NCBI GenBank assembly: GCA_016880375.1
Contig: JAEHDO010000099.1
Location: 1 to 5,848 of the forward strand
Direction: 5' to 3'
Source: Betaproteobacteria bacterium
GTDB taxonomy: Bacteria; Pseudomonadota; Gammaproteobacteria; Burkholderiales; Rhodocyclaceae
DNA length: 5,848 nt
Shown: one piece after another, positions 4,981 through 5,848 of the stretch
How the letters are laid out: the number at the start of each line of letters is the position of its first letter
Numbering within the stretch: the first letter of the stretch is position 1
The notes under the pieces: model-generated
What the model saw: only the letters and a program-made list of their open reading frames with translations
The model's database searches: none
What the model was told of the DNA's origin: nothing
Made by a program: the position numbers and the translations under genes

Positions 4981-5838
4981 ATGGATCCGATCAAAGCCGA
5001 AACTGCAGCATCCCCGCCGGAGCCGGCCCACGTCGCCAAGCTCTACGGCGAGCCGATGCCGGAAATGCCGAAGGACCTCTACATCCCGCCCGATGCGCTG
5101 GAGGTCTATCTCGAGTCCTTCGAGGGGCCGCTCGACCTACTGCTCTATCTGATCCGCAAGGCAAACATCAACATCCTCGACATCCCGATGGCGCCCCTGA
5201 CGGCGCAGTATCTGGTCTACGTCGAGGCGATGCGGGCGCGCAACCTGGAACTGGCCGCCGAATACCTGCTCATGGCGGCGATGCTGCTGGAAATCAAATC
5301 GCGCATGCTGCTGCCGCGGCCAAAGAAGGTCGAAGAGGAGGAAGCCCTCGATCCGCGAGCCGAACTGGTACGCCGCCTGCTGGAATACGAGCAGATGAAG
5401 GCTGCCGCTGCCAGGATCGACGCGCTGCCGCAGGCGATGCGCGACTACCAGTGGGTGTCGATCTGGATCAGCGACGAGGTGGGCGAACGCCTGCCCGACG
5501 TCAACCTGCACGACCTGCAGGTGGCCTGGCTGTCGCTCATGAAGCACGCCAGGATGACGCAGCATCACAAGGTGCGGCGCGAAGAGCTGTCGGTGCGCGA
5601 GCACATGAGCATCGTCCTGCGCAAGCTGCAGGGCGGCGCCTACCTCGAATTTGCCGAGCTGTTCGACCTCACGCTCGGCGTAGCCGGGCTGGTGGTGAAT
5701 TTCCTCGCCGTGCTGGAGCTCGCGCGCGAGCGCCTGGTCGAGGTCACCCAGCGCGAGGTGTTCGCACCGATTTATGTAAAATTGGCCCAATCCGATACAG
5801 GACCGAACGATGTCGACGTCCCAACCGTACACGCCTGA
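4981..5838 (+). CDS. scpA: Segregation and condensation protein A (kleisin)
   Basis: ScpA is the kleisin subunit that bridges the SMC heads with ScpB in the bacterial condensin complex, which compacts and separates newly replicated chromosomes. The 285-residue protein has the N-terminal signature FEGPLDLLLYLIRK at 47-60 followed by NILDIP (64-69), then the helical LAAEYLLMAAMLLEIKSRMLLP (91-112) that packs against the SMC neck. A charged linker (KKVEEEEALD, 115-124) and a central helical region follow. The C-terminal winged helix (about 218-268, LEFAELFD to FAPIYVKL) contacts the SMC cap. The first 40 residues or so are extra, proline-rich sequence before the conserved core. I chose the ATG at 4981; a TTG at 4966 is possible but would overlap the thioesterase stop. 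scpB is not in the window. A downstream gene probably begins inside this one at 5810. Confidence 0.94.
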   Translation: MDPIKAETAASPPEPAHVAKLYGEPMPEMPKDLYIPPDALEVYLESFEGPLDLLLYLIRKANINILDIPMAPLTAQYLVYVEAMRARNLELAAEYLLMAAMLLEIKSRMLLPRPKKVEEEEALDPRAELVRRLLEYEQMKAAAARIDALPQAMRDYQWVSIWISDEVGERLPDVNLHDLQVAWLSLMKHARMTQHHKVRREELSVREHMSIVLRKLQGGAYLEFAELFDLTLGVAGLVVNFLAVLELARERLVEVTQREVFAPIYVKLAQSDTGPNDVDVPTVHA

Positions 5839-5848
5839 AGAATACAAG
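5810..5848 (+). CDS. Start of a downstream gene overlapping scpA (partial, unidentified)
   Basis: An ATG at 5810 opens a frame different from scpA and runs without a stop to the window edge, giving MSTSQPYTPEEYK. AGGA at 5799-5802 lies 7 bases upstream, the best-placed Shine-Dalgarno seen in this window. The local bases 5771-5798 are unusually AT-rich for the region. If real, it overlaps scpA by 29 bases. Thirteen residues are too few to identify the product. The short polar start would suit the N-terminal extension of a larger enzyme, but that is only a guess. Confidence 0.5.
   Translation, partial: MSTSQPYTPEEYK

Noticed and set aside
5137..5847. 236-codon minus-strand open frame reaching the right edge
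   Set aside because: It is antisense to scpA, which has clear kleisin signatures, and the translation has no recognisable motif.
1..5848. A new defence, mobile or biosynthetic system
   Set aside because: All complete genes belong to recognised, mostly conserved families in a housekeeping arrangement. No transposase, integrase, repeat array or toxin-antitoxin pattern is visible.

Overview
The window is compact, GC-rich chromosomal DNA with a housekeeping gene set. Gene order (PHP phosphoesterase, yciO, site-2 protease, trpS, thioesterase, scpA) and protein similarity suggest a betaproteobacterium, possibly near Rhodocyclales or Nitrosomonadales. That placement is inference from recall; no search was run. 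No mobile elements, CRISPR arrays, tRNA or rRNA genes, or phage sequences were seen.

Layout. Positions 1-166 hold, on the minus strand, most of a tandem (two-aptamer) glycine riboswitch. It is cut by the left edge of the window and reads leftward into a gene outside it, most likely a glycine-cleavage or glycine-handling gene. Its probable sigma-70 promoter is at 173-201. Seven complete genes follow on the plus strand with very short gaps: an alpha/beta hydrolase (232-1095), a PHP-domain phosphoesterase of the YciV/RNase AM family (1105-1938), yciO (1946-2572), a minimal M50 site-2 protease (2622-3281), trpS (3292-4494), a YigI-like hotdog thioesterase (4503-4973) and scpA (4981-5838). An eighth gene appears to start inside the 3' end of scpA, at 5810, and runs off the right edge.

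The only intergenic gap above 12 bases within the plus-strand run is the 49 bases before the protease gene. It contains an extended -10-like element inside an imperfect inverted repeat, so the run may be two transcription units: hydrolase-PHP-yciO, and protease-trpS-thioesterase-scpA-next gene. The genes do not form one pathway. RNA-end and nucleotide processing (PHP), a YrdC/YciO-fold protein and tryptophan charging share a loose RNA/translation theme. The thioesterase and hydrolase act on small-molecule esters or thioesters, and ScpA belongs to the SMC chromosome-organising complex.

Points most worth a second look are the riboswitch at the edge, the compact divergent control region at 166-235 (possible leaderless mRNA or a five-codon leader ORF), the iron-sulfur-type cysteine motif in TrpRS, and the gene start nested in scpA. 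I found no convincing evidence of an undescribed multi-gene system.
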